DNA of 40,516 bases from Rathayibacter sp. SD072 (GTDB lineage: Bacteria > Actinomycetota > Actinomycetes > Actinomycetales > Microbacteriaceae): assembly GCF_017355185.1 (NCBI RefSeq), contig NZ_JADILJ010000036.1, forward strand, positions 1-40,516. Reading direction: 5' to 3'. The notes beneath the pieces were generated by a model. The model searched no databases. It had not been told where the DNA came from and worked only from the letters and a program-made list of their open reading frames with translations. A program made the position numbers and the translations under genes. Below, piece by piece: positions 24,821-31,645 of the stretch (position 1 is its first letter; the number at the start of each line of letters is the position of its first letter).

Positions 24821-25129
24821 GTGGGAACGAATCGACGCTACGAGCGCCACGTCGGCGCGCAGATCGATCGACGCATTGAGGAGACGGCCGGCCGCGGCCA
24901 CCCCATCGGCTTGACCGACGACGAGCTAGACAAGACCCGGCAGCGGCCCACCTGGGCCGCCACTCCCCTGCCCGTCTGGGCCTGGGTCCGCTACCCCGGC
25001 ACTCCCGTCCGCGTCGAGGGCTTCGCCATCGCCTGGACGGCCCGAGCCGTCATGGTCGAGTGGCAGGACCGCGACGCCAGCCGCCGGCTGTGGGTCTGGG
25101 CCTCCGCCGTCGAGCGACGGCCCCAGTAG
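24821..25129 (+). CDS. SOS-controlled small protein, function unknown
   Basis: 102 residues from GTG 24821, just downstream of a LexA box, so it is probably DNA-damage inducible. It reads as an N-terminal helical half (RYERHVGAQIDRRIEETAGRGHPIGLTDDELD) and a strand-rich half, PVWAWVRYPGTPVRVEGFAIAWTARAVMVEWQDRDASRRLWVWASAVERR, rich in Trp and Arg like a small DNA-binding barrel. It does not look like UmuD, DinI or a YolD-type protein by eye. It lies between rep and parA, so it may adjust plasmid behaviour during host DNA damage. Confidence 0.72.
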   Translation: MGTNRRYERHVGAQIDRRIEETAGRGHPIGLTDDELDKTRQRPTWAATPLPVWAWVRYPGTPVRVEGFAIAWTARAVMVEWQDRDASRRLWVWASAVERRPQ

Positions 25130-25144
25130 CAACGCATCCGCGAA

Positions 25145-25201
25145 GTCAGCACGTCAGCATGTTTACATGTCAGCATGCAGACGGGTAGACTTGTCAACAT
25201 G
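25145..25201 (+). promoter_or_regulatory. parA promoter with repeated operator boxes
   Basis: A -35 TTTACA (25162-25167), an 18-nt spacer and a -10 TAGACT (25186-25191) place the transcription start at or beside the parA ATG (25199), so parA mRNA is probably leaderless. GTCAGCATG occurs at 25153-25161 and 25169-25177 (16 bp apart), with GTCAGCA at 25145 and GTCAACATG at 25193. The boxes overlap the promoter, as expected for self-control by the RHH partner and for a centromere. Confidence 0.7.
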
Positions 25202-25783
25202 ATTACAGCGGTAGTGAACCTGAAAGGCGGGTCGGGCAAGACCTCGACCGTCATCCATCTCGCAGCAGCGCTTCGCGAGACCGGGGAGAGCGTGCTCATT
25301 GTCGACGGCGACCCGCAGGGCAGCGCGCTCGACTGGGCCAACACCCTCGGCTGGGACGCGACCGGGCTGCCTCGCAACACAATCCACAAGCAGCCCTGGT
25401 TGAGCAGCAGTCACCAGAACGTCCTCATCGACACTCCCCCGGGCGACCTGGGCATCACCACGTCCGCAGCTCGAGCCGCTGACCTGATCCTGATCCCGAT
25501 CCAGCCCACCAGCGGAGATTTCTCCCAGTACGCGGAGACGGTCAACCTCATCGAGCAGGTGCAGGCCCTCACGGATGCGCCGGCCTTCACTCTCCTCACC
25601 CGAGTGGTCAAGCGCACGGTCGCCGCAGGACAGATCCGCGACGCTCTCGAACCGTTCGGTGTCCCCGTCCTGACGAGCGAGATTCCGCAGGCGCAGGCTC
25701 TCGCGATGGCGTACGGCCTGCCGATCACCGATCCTGGCCAGTACCGAAACGTGCTCGCGGAGTTGAAGGGGATCATCAAGTGA
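25199..25783 (+). CDS. parA: ParA-type partition ATPase (short form)
   Basis: 194 residues; drives plasmid copies apart on the nucleoid. The deviant Walker A KGGSGKT lies at 9-15, the Walker A' region is VDGDPQGS (about 39-46), and Walker B is VLIDTPPG near residue 80. There is no N-terminal helix-turn-helix, so it is of the short type Ib class that pairs with a small RHH protein. The ATG at 25199 is chosen because the promoter -10 sits 7 nt upstream. The stop overlaps the GTG of the partner gene (GTGA). Confidence 0.92.
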   Translation: MITAVVNLKGGSGKTSTVIHLAAALRETGESVLIVDGDPQGSALDWANTLGWDATGLPRNTIHKQPWLSSSHQNVLIDTPPGDLGITTSAARAADLILIPIQPTSGDFSQYAETVNLIEQVQALTDAPAFTLLTRVVKRTVAAGQIRDALEPFGVPVLTSEIPQAQALAMAYGLPITDPGQYRNVLAELKGIIK

Positions 25784-26022
25784 GCGAGAACCGCTTTGCG
25801 GCCGCGGGCCGCGCAGCTCGACCGAAGAGGGCTCAGGTGGGCGAAGGCACTTTCGTGCCGCCGACCCAGCTCGCCGTATTCTCCGTCCGACTCCCCCAGG
25901 AATCGATCCGAGCGGTCAAGATCCTGGCGGCCGAGCAGGGGGTCCCCGTGCAGGTGCTCGCCGCGGAAGCGTTTCAACTCCTCCTCGCGCAGTACGAGGG
26001 ACGCAAAGCCGATGACAAGTAA
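25780..26022 (+). CDS. RHH partition partner (ParG/ParB-like)
   Basis: 80 residues from a GTG overlapping the parA stop. A flexible basic N-terminus (about 30 residues, RFAAAGRAARPKRAQ) precedes a ribbon-helix-helix domain, AVFSVRLPQESIRAVKILAAEQGVPVQVLAAEAFQLLLAQYEG. This build is that of ParG-like centromere-binding proteins, whose loose arm stimulates ParA. It probably binds the CAAGT/GTCAGCATG boxes at the parA promoter and elsewhere. The gene itself ends inside such a box cluster (26013-26037). Confidence 0.83.
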   Translation: MSENRFAAAGRAARPKRAQVGEGTFVPPTQLAVFSVRLPQESIRAVKILAAEQGVPVQVLAAEAFQLLLAQYEGRKADDK

Positions 26023-26037
26023 GCATGTAATCAAGTC
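26013..26037. repeat. CAAGT boxes at the end of the partition operon
   Basis: GACAAGTA, GCATGTA and TCAAGTC follow each other at 26013-26037, overlapping the stop codon of the RHH gene. They are related to the boxes at 25145-25201 and the palindromes at 26169, 29571 and 36277. Confidence 0.55.
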
Positions 26038-26059
26038 AACTTTCCTACACGCCAACCGA

Positions 26060-26084
26060 GCGGCCGTCCGGCCCTCCCGGCCGC
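26060..26084 (+). terminator. Terminator of the par operon
   Basis: GCGGCCG (26060-26066) and CGGCCGC (26078-26084) form a stem 37 nt after the RHH gene. The rest of 26085-26168 shows nothing recognisable. Confidence 0.5.
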
Positions 26085-26168
26085 CACTCGCAATCCGGCG
26101 GTGGCCCCGTGATCGGGAGTCGCCCCGGTTCGGCAACTCTGGTCCGGAAGGTCGAGCCATCCACAGCA

Positions 26169-26204
26169 CATGCTGACTTGTAGGCATGTTTACAAGTCAG
26201 CATG
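26169..26204. repeat. 36-bp palindrome, copy A (putative centromere/operator)
   Basis: CATGCTGACTTGTA (26169-26182) and TACAAGTCAGCATG (26191-26204) are perfect 14-bp arms around GGCATGTT. The sequence shares GTCAGCATG and CAAGT/ACTTG with the parA operator. It abuts structured element copy 1 and is repeated at 29571. Confidence 0.75.
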
Positions 26205-26514
26205 TCGCGGTCGGTCGTGGGGGAGGGCCGTCGTCGCCGGCCCGTGAGGGGCCGGCCCCTCACCCTCCCCGGTTCTCCGCCCGGGGCGGGGTGCGCTTCG
26301 CGCACATCGCCTGCGGCGACCGGGAGCCGCTTCGCGGCACTGCTTTGAGGTTTTTTGTTCCTCTCCGCGGTACAAACCTATTTCGCTTCACCGGCTACGT
26401 GCCACCGATATCGGACGCGCCCTGCGGGCTTATTTCGCCCGATATCGGCGTCACTCCGCCGCCTCCACTCAAACGGTTCTTCCCGCCGGAGAGGCACAAA
26501 AAAACGATCAGACA
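26205..26514 (+). repeat. Structured ~300-bp element, copy 1
   Basis: First of five related intergenic elements. The 5' half is a row of hairpins (GAGGGGCCGGCCCCTC, GTGCGC-ttcg-CGCAC, GCCGC-ttc-GCGGC). The 3' half folds into one nested hairpin: outer stem TTTTTTGTtCCTCTCC (26351-26366) with GGAGAGGcACAAAAAA (26488-26503), then CGGC/GCCG, GTG/CAC and the 10-bp inner stem CCGATATCGG (26405-26414/26439-26448) around a loop with CTTATTTCGCC. It ends 63 nt before an ORF. Copies 1 and 2 are almost identical, including the palindrome in front. Confidence 0.85.
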
Positions 26515-26577
26515 AGGGATAAGCCAGGCGTCACCATCAGGTGAGAGGCCCGGTCTCGTTCCGGAGAAGCGGGAATC

Positions 26578-27063
26578 ATGTCGAACACGTCCACAGGCCA
26601 GGCCACCCCCGAGCAGCTCGCGCTCATCTGCACCACGCAGCGCGAGGCCAGCGCGGACTACGACACCGCCACCGACGCCGAAATCCTCGAGGACGCCCGC
26701 AACACCCTCTGCCTGCCCGGGACTGGCGCACCCGGAGCGCTGGCGATCGAGCAGGACGGGTCCCCGTTCGCGGAGGCGCTGATCGCCCTTCTTACGCCCG
26801 CTGTCGACGCCGGGGGAGCGGAGCCCGCCGTACCGGCGCCGAGCGTGGAGGAGGCCCTCGCGGCGTTCCTGGACACGTTCGCGAGTTGGGACCTTGCCGG
26901 GGACGTCGCAGCGCGGCTGAACTGTGGTGAGGTCGACGCCCTCGCCGGACTCCTGCGAGCCGCAGGCAGGGGAGAGGCCGCGGACCTGTGGATCGCGGAG
27001 CACGCCACCGACGACGACGAGGGCGACGCTCACCACACCACCACCGAGGGGAACGAGCGATGA
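26578..27063 (+). CDS. Hypothetical leading-region protein, 161 aa
   Basis: First gene after structured element copy 1. The acidic protein starts MSNTSTGQATPEQLALICTTQREASADYDTATD and carries a helical domain, EEALAAFLDTFASWDLAGDVAARLNCGEVDALAGLLRAAGRGEAADLWIAEHA. It closes with a His/Thr-rich acidic tail. The DALAGLLRAAGRGEAADLWI part resembles a segment of the next gene (VAVIAEMIEKAGHPEEADWWLFVHS), so the two may be distant paralogues. No family is recognised. The stop overlaps the next start (ATGA). Confidence 0.7.
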   Translation: MSNTSTGQATPEQLALICTTQREASADYDTATDAEILEDARNTLCLPGTGAPGALAIEQDGSPFAEALIALLTPAVDAGGAEPAVPAPSVEEALAAFLDTFASWDLAGDVAARLNCGEVDALAGLLRAAGRGEAADLWIAEHATDDDEGDAHHTTTEGNER

Positions 27064-27329
27064 GCGAGCAGAAGGAAATCGAGGCGGTCGCCACATACCT
27101 GGCCGCCGCCCGCGCCTACACGGCAGCCCTCGCGAGCTTCGACGTCGCCAAGGCTGTTGCCCCCGGCCTGCCGTGCCGTGAGGTCGCGGTGATCGCGGAG
27201 ATGATCGAGAAGGCTGGTCATCCCGAGGAGGCTGACTGGTGGCTCTTTGTGCACTCCACAGAGGGCGACATCGACGAATTCGACGAGCACGCCGACTACT
27301 GGCGGGAGGTGAGTCCGGCATGGCGCTGA
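27060..27329 (+). CDS. Hypothetical leading-region protein, 89 aa
   Basis: Starts at an ATGA overlap with the previous gene. An N-terminal helical region (EIEAVATYLAAARAYTAALASFDVAKAVAPG) is followed by CREVAVIAEMIEKAGHPEEADWWLFVHSTEGDIDEFDEHADYW, very acidic at the end. Acidic, small and early in a transfer-entry-like operon is how DNA-mimic anti-restriction proteins look, but no known one is matched. The 3' end overlaps the redoxin gene by 10 bp. Confidence 0.7.
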   Translation: MSEQKEIEAVATYLAAARAYTAALASFDVAKAVAPGLPCREVAVIAEMIEKAGHPEEADWWLFVHSTEGDIDEFDEHADYWREVSPAWR

Positions 27330-27550
27330 CGGTCTATTCCAAGCCCGCGTGCGTGCAGTGCACCATGACTTATCGGGTGCTCGATAAGAAGGGCATTGAG
27401 TACACCACCGTTGATATCACGACTAATCCGGCCGCGCTCGTGTACATCACCGAGGAGCTGGGCTATTCGGCCGCCCCCGTGGTCGTCGCGAGCGACGAGG
27501 ACCACTGGTCGGGGTTCCGTCCCGACCTCATCGAGAAGCACGCAGCGTGA
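27320..27550 (+). CDS. NrdH-like glutaredoxin/redoxin
   Basis: 76 residues with a thioredoxin fold in brief: LTVYSKPACVQCTMTYRVLDKKGIEY with the CVQC active site at residues 11-14, the cis-Pro region SAAPVVV and GFRPDLI at the end. NrdH redoxins reduce ribonucleotide reductase, so it could raise dNTP supply for second-strand synthesis after entry. No nrdE/nrdF gene is in the window. The start lies within the previous gene (10-bp overlap) and its stop overlaps the next GTG. Confidence 0.88.
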   Translation: MALTVYSKPACVQCTMTYRVLDKKGIEYTTVDITTNPAALVYITEELGYSAAPVVVASDEDHWSGFRPDLIEKHAA

Positions 27551-28275
27551 CCGGCCCGGACGCCGCAGGCGACGACTACCGGGCCGGGTACCTCGCCGGG
27601 CGCGCTGACCGTCAGGGCGAGGTCGACTGGCTGGAAAACGAGGCGGACCGGTACTACCGCATCGCCTACGGCGACGAGCGGCGTCTTCCGGCCTACGCCG
27701 TGACGCGCGCCGAGCTCGAACAGCGCAGGGCGCTGTCCGAGCCGCCCGTCGAGGTCACCCGACGCGACGCTCTCGCGTCCTGGGGCATCGAGACGCCCCC
27801 CACCGACACCCCCGCGGCCGACGCCGCGAACGAGATCCCGCCGACGTCGACGGGACGACCCACGAACCGAACGAGCAGGAGACGGCAAATGAGCACCAGG
27901 ACGATCACCGGGAACCTCGCCACCGACCCCGAGGCGGTGCAGGCGGGCCGCGTGCAGATCGTGAAGTTGCGCGTGATCGAGAACACCGGAGAGTTCCGCG
28001 GAGGGGAGTGGATCGCGCACGAGGCCCCGACGACGCACTTCGTGGAAGCGAAGTTCGAGCTGGGCGAGCACGTGCTCGCCTCCCTCCACAAGGGCGACGG
28101 CGTGATTGTCGTGGGTTACGAGCACACTGTCGCCTGGGGTGAGGGAGAGAACCGCCGCACGGGACGCGTGATCGAGGCCGACGCGATCGGCCCCAACCTC
28201 ACCCGCGCGACCGCCGTCGTCACGACGGCCGCGCAGCGCACCCCGCGCCGCAGCGCCGCCCCCGCGGCCGAGTAG
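27547..28275 (+). CDS. ssb: Single-stranded DNA-binding protein with an N-terminal extension
   Basis: 242 residues. From residue 115 (MSTRTITGNLATDPEA...) it is an SSB-like OB fold, with VKLRVIENTGEF, HFVEAKFELGEHVLASLHKGDGVIVVGYEH and RVIEADAIGPNL. It lacks the usual acidic C-terminal tip (ends RRSAAPAAE). The first 114 residues are unrelated and acidic, ending in a Pro/Thr linker. An internal ATG at 27889 has a good SD (AGGAG), so either a fusion or two in-frame genes, with separate SSB synthesis, is possible. It would coat incoming single-stranded plasmid DNA. Confidence 0.82.
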   Translation: MTGPDAAGDDYRAGYLAGRADRQGEVDWLENEADRYYRIAYGDERRLPAYAVTRAELEQRRALSEPPVEVTRRDALASWGIETPPTDTPAADAANEIPPTSTGRPTNRTSRRRQMSTRTITGNLATDPEAVQAGRVQIVKLRVIENTGEFRGGEWIAHEAPTTHFVEAKFELGEHVLASLHKGDGVIVVGYEHTVAWGEGENRRTGRVIEADAIGPNLTRATAVVTTAAQRTPRRSAAPAAE

Positions 28276-28288
28276 ATCGAGAGAAGCG

Positions 28289-28624
28289 ATGTTGTACGAC
28301 TCCCTCCTCCCCAACGTCCTCGCCGTGATCGCCGTCGCCCTCTTCGTCACCGGCGCCGTGCTGCTGGCGCGCATCCCGAACCGGCACCTGCCGATCCGAA
28401 CCCAGAAGCACGCGCGCGACTTCGTGCGCGTCTACGTCACCATCGAGGTCGGCGTCGGCTTCCTGATCGCCTCCATGTGGGTCGACGGCACCAACTGGCT
28501 TCCCGGACGCATCTTCGCGACCGTCGCCTACGTCGCTCTGCTGGTAGGCCTGCTGCCCGTGCTGCGCGGGATCGTCCGCGTCGCGACCGACCGCGAGAGC
28601 GCCGCGCGCACCGCAACGGAGTAG
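28289..28624 (+). CDS. Small membrane protein, 111 aa
   Basis: Three hydrophobic segments are visible: SLLPNVLAVIAVALFVTGAVLLA (about 5-27), VYVTIEVGVGFLIASMWV (48-65) and IFATVAYVALLVGLLPVLRGI (75-95). The loops between are basic and the tail is charged. The family is not recognised. It follows the SSB gene by 13 nt as the last gene of this operon; entry exclusion or membrane-linked protection is possible from position only. Confidence 0.68.
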   Translation: MLYDSLLPNVLAVIAVALFVTGAVLLARIPNRHLPIRTQKHARDFVRVYVTIEVGVGFLIASMWVDGTNWLPGRIFATVAYVALLVGLLPVLRGIVRVATDRESAARTATE

Positions 28625-28627
28625 TCC

Positions 28628-28786
28628 CTACTCCGAGCCGCCGTCGATCCGGAGCACGTACAAGATGACGTGATCCTCCGGGATCGCCGCGCGCACTTCC
28701 GCGATCGCGTCGGCGCTCGTCGCCGCGCTGCTGCGCACCACCGTTGATGCCAATTCCGCGCGCGTCCGGTGTGCCAGCTCCCACAT
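28628..28786 (-). pseudogene. Probable truncated minus-strand ORF
   Basis: The minus strand encodes MWELAHRTRAELAST...VLRIDGGSE (52 aa), ending at a TAG at 28628. The frame stays open and protein-like upstream (LRAAVGAEWDDGG before the Met), but no start codon with usable spacing is there; GGAGG lies only 1 nt before the ATG. The frame is lost where structured element copy 3 begins. A gene whose 5' end was replaced by that element is the simplest reading. Confidence 0.4.
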
Positions 28787-28835
28787 GCCTCCATCGTCCC
28801 ATTCGGCGCCGACAGCGGCTCTCAGCTCTCTGCGG

Positions 28836-29134
28836 GGAGGGCCGGCGGTGCCGTCCCGTGAGGGGCCGGCCCCTCACTCTCCCCGGTGTTCCGCTCGAGG
28901 AGCGGGGGTGCGCTTCGCGCACATCGCCTGCGGCGACCGGGAGCCGCTGCGCGGCGCTGCTTCGGGGTTTTTTGTTCCTCTCCGCGGTGCAAACCTATTT
29001 CGCTCCGTCGTCTCCGTGCCACCTATTCCGGGCGCGGTCGCAAGCTCCCTTATTTCGCCCGTAATAGGCGTCACTGCGACGCCTCCACTCAAACGGTTCT
29101 TCCCGCCGGAGAGGCACAAAAAAACGATCAGACA
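28836..29134 (+). repeat. Structured ~300-bp element, copy 3
   Basis: Same order as copy 1 but with a different inner stem: CCTATTCCGGGCG (29022-29034) pairs with CGCCCGTAATAGG (29056-29068). The CGGC/GCCG step is CGTC/GACG here, a compensating change. Outer arms lie at 28966-28987 and 29103-29124. The loop keeps CTTATTTCGCC. The element ends 16-19 nt before the next ATG, so the SD directly follows it. Confidence 0.85.
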
Positions 29135-29149
29135 AGGGAGCGCCACATC

Positions 29150-29554
29150 ATGCAGTCCACGCCGATGACCGCCGATACCGAACTCGTCGCCGCCACCACG
29201 CAGGAGACGCCGGGGAGCCGCGCGGAAGCGCTGCTCGCCACGATCGAGGAGCTGCACCAGCAGGTGTGGGCAGCGGCCCCCGAGCTTCTGGTCGAGACGG
29301 TGACCGACGACGGCGAGACGTACGAAGCGCTCCGGTGCCCTGTCTGCCAGACGCTCGTGACCGACTCCGGGGAACTCCGCGCGGTGGACGTCTCGACCCG
29401 GTGGAACAGCGCGGAGCCAGACGTGGAGAACCGCCAGATGGACGTGACCGCCGGGGATCACGACTACGGCAGCACCCTGTACTACCTCCACTGGACCGGC
29501 GAGGCACACGCGGTCATCCCGCCCTCCGGTTGGTCCGAGGACTGGTGCCTGTGA
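29150..29554 (+). CDS. Hypothetical leading-region protein with a Cys pair, 134 aa
   Basis: Start at 29150 has GGGAG 9 nt upstream. The protein has a helical start (RAEALLATIEELHQQVWAAAPELL), then EALRCPVCQTLVTDSGELRAVDVSTRWNSAEPD with one CPVC knuckle. A strand-rich end follows (DHDYGSTLYYLHWTGEAHAVIPPSGWSEDW). A single CxxC cannot form a full zinc site alone, so a dimer or other ligands would be needed. No family is recognised. It is a single-gene unit between structured elements 3 and 2. Confidence 0.68.
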   Translation: MQSTPMTADTELVAATTQETPGSRAEALLATIEELHQQVWAAAPELLVETVTDDGETYEALRCPVCQTLVTDSGELRAVDVSTRWNSAEPDVENRQMDVTAGDHDYGSTLYYLHWTGEAHAVIPPSGWSEDWCL

Positions 29555-29570
29555 GCCACATCGGCCGCGA

Positions 29571-29604
29571 ATGCTGACTTGTAGGCATGTTTACAAGTCA
29601 GCAT
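29571..29604. repeat. 34-bp palindrome, copy B (putative centromere/operator)
   Basis: ATGCTGACTTGTA (29571-29583) and TACAAGTCAGCAT (29592-29604) flank the same GGCATGTT centre as copy A. It lies 16 nt after the previous gene and directly before structured element copy 2. Confidence 0.75.
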
Positions 29605-29914
29605 GTTCCGGTCGGCGTGGGGGAGGGCCGGCGTCGCCGGCCCGTGAGGGGCCGGCCCCTCACCCTCCCCGGTTCTCCGCCCGGGGCGGGGTGCGCTTCG
29701 CGCACATCGCCTGCGGCGACCGGGAGCCGCTTCGCGGCACTGCTTTGAGGTTTTTTGTTCCTCTCCGCGGTACAAACCTATTTCGCTCCACCGGCTACGT
29801 GCCACCGATATCGGACGCGCCCTGCGGGCTTATTTCGCCCGATATCGGCGTCACTCCGCCGCCTCCACTCAAACGGTTCTTCCCGCCGGAGAGGCACAAA
29901 AAAACGATCAGACA
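29605..29914 (+). repeat. Structured ~300-bp element, copy 2
   Basis: Almost identical to copy 1; the clear differences are a few bases at the 5' end and CGCTC against CGCTT before CACCGG. Outer arms lie at 29749-29770 and 29883-29904, the inner stem CCGATATCGG at 29805-29814 and 29839-29848. The near identity with copy 1, extending through the palindrome, points to recent duplication or gene conversion. Confidence 0.85.
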
Positions 29915-29918
29915 AGAC

Positions 29919-29959
29919 GAAAGCCCCGTAGTTTCACTAGAACCACGGGACCCGTCGCG
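29919..29959 (+). repeat. 39-bp shared leader element, copy 1
   Basis: AAAGCCCCGTAGTTTCACTA and the 19 bases after it are identical here and at 32960-32999. The element can form CCCGTaGTT / AACcACGGG with a 7-nt loop. It occurs only after structured elements 2 and 5, before the ArdC and ParB-like genes, and is absent from the other three leaders. Confidence 0.7.
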
Positions 29960-29985
29960 TCGATCCTGACACAGGGAGAACCGAC

Positions 29986-30924
29986 ATGACCAGCACGACC
30001 TCCACCCGCAAGGCCGCCACCAAGAAGCGCGCACCCCGGACCACGCCGGAGGAGCGCCGCGAGCAGGCCGCCGCGCTGCACGAGAGCATCACCGAGCAGG
30101 TCGAGGCGCTGCGCGACTCCGACCAGTGGCGCCGGTTCCTCTCGTTCGCGTCCTCGTTCCACCGCTACAGCCTGGGCAACCTCCTGCTGATCCTCGCTCA
30201 GCGCCCCGACGCCTCCGCCGTCGCCGGGTTCCGGGCATGGCAGGCGAAGGGCCGCCAGGTGCGCAAGGGCGAGAAGGCGATCAAGATTTTCGGCTTCGCT
30301 CAGCGGAAGATCGCCGCCGACGAGGAAGCCGAGGAAGGCACCACGACCAGCACCGACGAGAAGGGGCAAAAGGTCCAGACCTACTACCCGCTCGTGTCCG
30401 TGTTCGCGATCGAGCAGACCGACCTCATGGAGGGCGCCGAGGATCCCCGCGACCTCGCGCAGCAACTCACCGGGACCGAGGACCACGGCGTCATCGAGGC
30501 CCTGACGGCCGCTCTCGAGGCCGAAGGGTGGACGGTCGAGCGCCGCACGCTCCCGCAGGGAACGAACGGCTACGCCCGCCCCGAGGACTGCACCGTCGTC
30601 GTCTGCGACACCCTCGCCCCCGAGCAGGCCGCGAAGACCCTGATCCACGAGACGGCACACGTGCTGATGGGTCACGTTGACGACCTGGAGGAGTACGCGC
30701 AGCACCGCGGAGTGATGGAGACCGAAGCCGAGTCGGTCGCGTTCGTCGTCGCCGGACTCGCCGGGTTCGACACGAGCGCCTACAGCGTCGGCTACGTCGC
30801 GAGCTGGAGCAACTGCGACGCCGACGTGATCCGCGGGACCGCGGCGCGGGTGCTCACGACCGCGCACCGTATCGCCGCGATCCTCGACGCCGACGAGGAC
30901 GAGAGCGAGGACGGCGAGAGCTGA
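29986..30924 (+). CDS. ardC: ArdC-like antirestriction protein
   Basis: 312 residues. The N-terminal domain (about 20-150) is the ssDNA-binding ArdC part: ITEQVEALRDSDQWRRFLSFASSFHRYSLGNLLLILAQRPDA and VRKGEKAIKIFGF. The C-terminal half is a zinc metalloprotease with HETAH (221-225) in KTLIHETAHVLMGH and a third-ligand helix ETEAESVAF (about 245-253). ArdC proteins protect incoming plasmid DNA from restriction. A good SD (GGGAG) precedes the ATG. It is the clearest sign that this region acts early after transfer. Confidence 0.9.
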   Translation: MTSTTSTRKAATKKRAPRTTPEERREQAAALHESITEQVEALRDSDQWRRFLSFASSFHRYSLGNLLLILAQRPDASAVAGFRAWQAKGRQVRKGEKAIKIFGFAQRKIAADEEAEEGTTTSTDEKGQKVQTYYPLVSVFAIEQTDLMEGAEDPRDLAQQLTGTEDHGVIEALTAALEAEGWTVERRTLPQGTNGYARPEDCTVVVCDTLAPEQAAKTLIHETAHVLMGHVDDLEEYAQHRGVMETEAESVAFVVAGLAGFDTSAYSVGYVASWSNCDADVIRGTAARVLTTAHRIAAILDADEDESEDGES

Positions 30925-30930
30925 GCGGCG

Positions 30931-31231
30931 GCGGGCCGGCCTTCGGGCCGGCCCGTGAGGGGCGACCCCCTCACACTCCCCGATCTTCCCCGTTCCGGGG
31001 GCGCGAGCTGCACTCGCGCAGCGGTGACGGAGCACCGCCGAAGGGAGGCCGCTACGCGGCCCGTTTCGCCATTTTCTTCACCTCTCCGCGGTCTCAACCT
31101 ATTTCGCTCCACCGGCTGCGTGCCACCGATATCGGACGCGCCCTGCGGGCTTATTTCGCCCGATATCGGCGTCACTCCGCCGGCTCCACTCAAACGGTTC
31201 TTCCCGCCGGAGAGGCAAAGAAAAACGATCA
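30931..31231 (+). repeat. Structured ~300-bp element, copy 4
   Basis: It begins with the GGCCGGCC-ttcg hairpin (30932-30955), which also ends the ArdC transcript. The 5' half differs from copies 1-3 but keeps hairpins (GCGCGAG/CTCGCGC, CGGTG/CACCG, GCCGC/GCGGC). The outer stem is TTTTCTTcaCCTCTCC (31072-31087) with GGAGAGGcaAAGAAAA, in place of TTTTTTGT/ACAAAAAA, so both sides changed together. The inner stem CCGATATCGG lies at 31126-31135 and 31160-31169. It ends 19 nt before the next ATG. Confidence 0.85.
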
Positions 31232-31249
31232 GCCAGAGGGAGACACACC

Positions 31250-31615
31250 ATGAGCCAGCAGCGCGGCACCCGTACCGAGGTCATCAAGAGCGAATACCAC
31301 GGACCCGGGGCGGAGGGGATCAGCCGGACCGCGCGCCAGGTGGTCATCGTCGGCGCCGGTGGTAGCGACCCGGTGACCGACCAGACCCCGGCTGTGCACC
31401 TGGTCACCCGCGAGGGCCGCGCGTCGCTGACCGGTGTGACGTTGCAGCACTTCGAGCCCGTCGAGCCGGCGGGGGAGGGGCGGATCGGCTACATGGCCTC
31501 CGGTGCCTACGTCGTCGTGCCGGTCGCGGTCGCCCGGGCGCTCGACCTGTTCCCCGCCGCGTACGCGCTGCACGACCGCAGCGAGACGCCCGCCGACTAC
31601 GCCACCAACGACTGA
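31250..31615 (+). CDS. Hypothetical leading-region protein, 121 aa
   Basis: Strong SD (GAGGGAG) directly after structured element copy 4. The sequence is strand-rich (TARQVVIVGAGGSD, PAVHLVTREGRASLTGVTLQHFEPVEPAGEGRIGYMASGAYVVVP) with a short helix at the end. There is no membrane segment, cysteine or catalytic motif. It looks like a small beta-barrel or sandwich. The family is not recognised. The DUF3560 gene follows 30 nt downstream and is probably co-transcribed. Confidence 0.68.
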   Translation: MSQQRGTRTEVIKSEYHGPGAEGISRTARQVVIVGAGGSDPVTDQTPAVHLVTREGRASLTGVTLQHFEPVEPAGEGRIGYMASGAYVVVPVAVARALDLFPAAYALHDRSETPADYATND

Positions 31616-31645
31616 CCCCCCCCCGACGCGAGAAGGAGAACCGAC

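Noticed and set aside
26205-26514. Structured elements as insertion sequences or MITEs
   Set aside because: No shared terminal inverted repeats with target duplications were found. The position is always before an ORF in one direction, and compensating stem changes show selection on structure.
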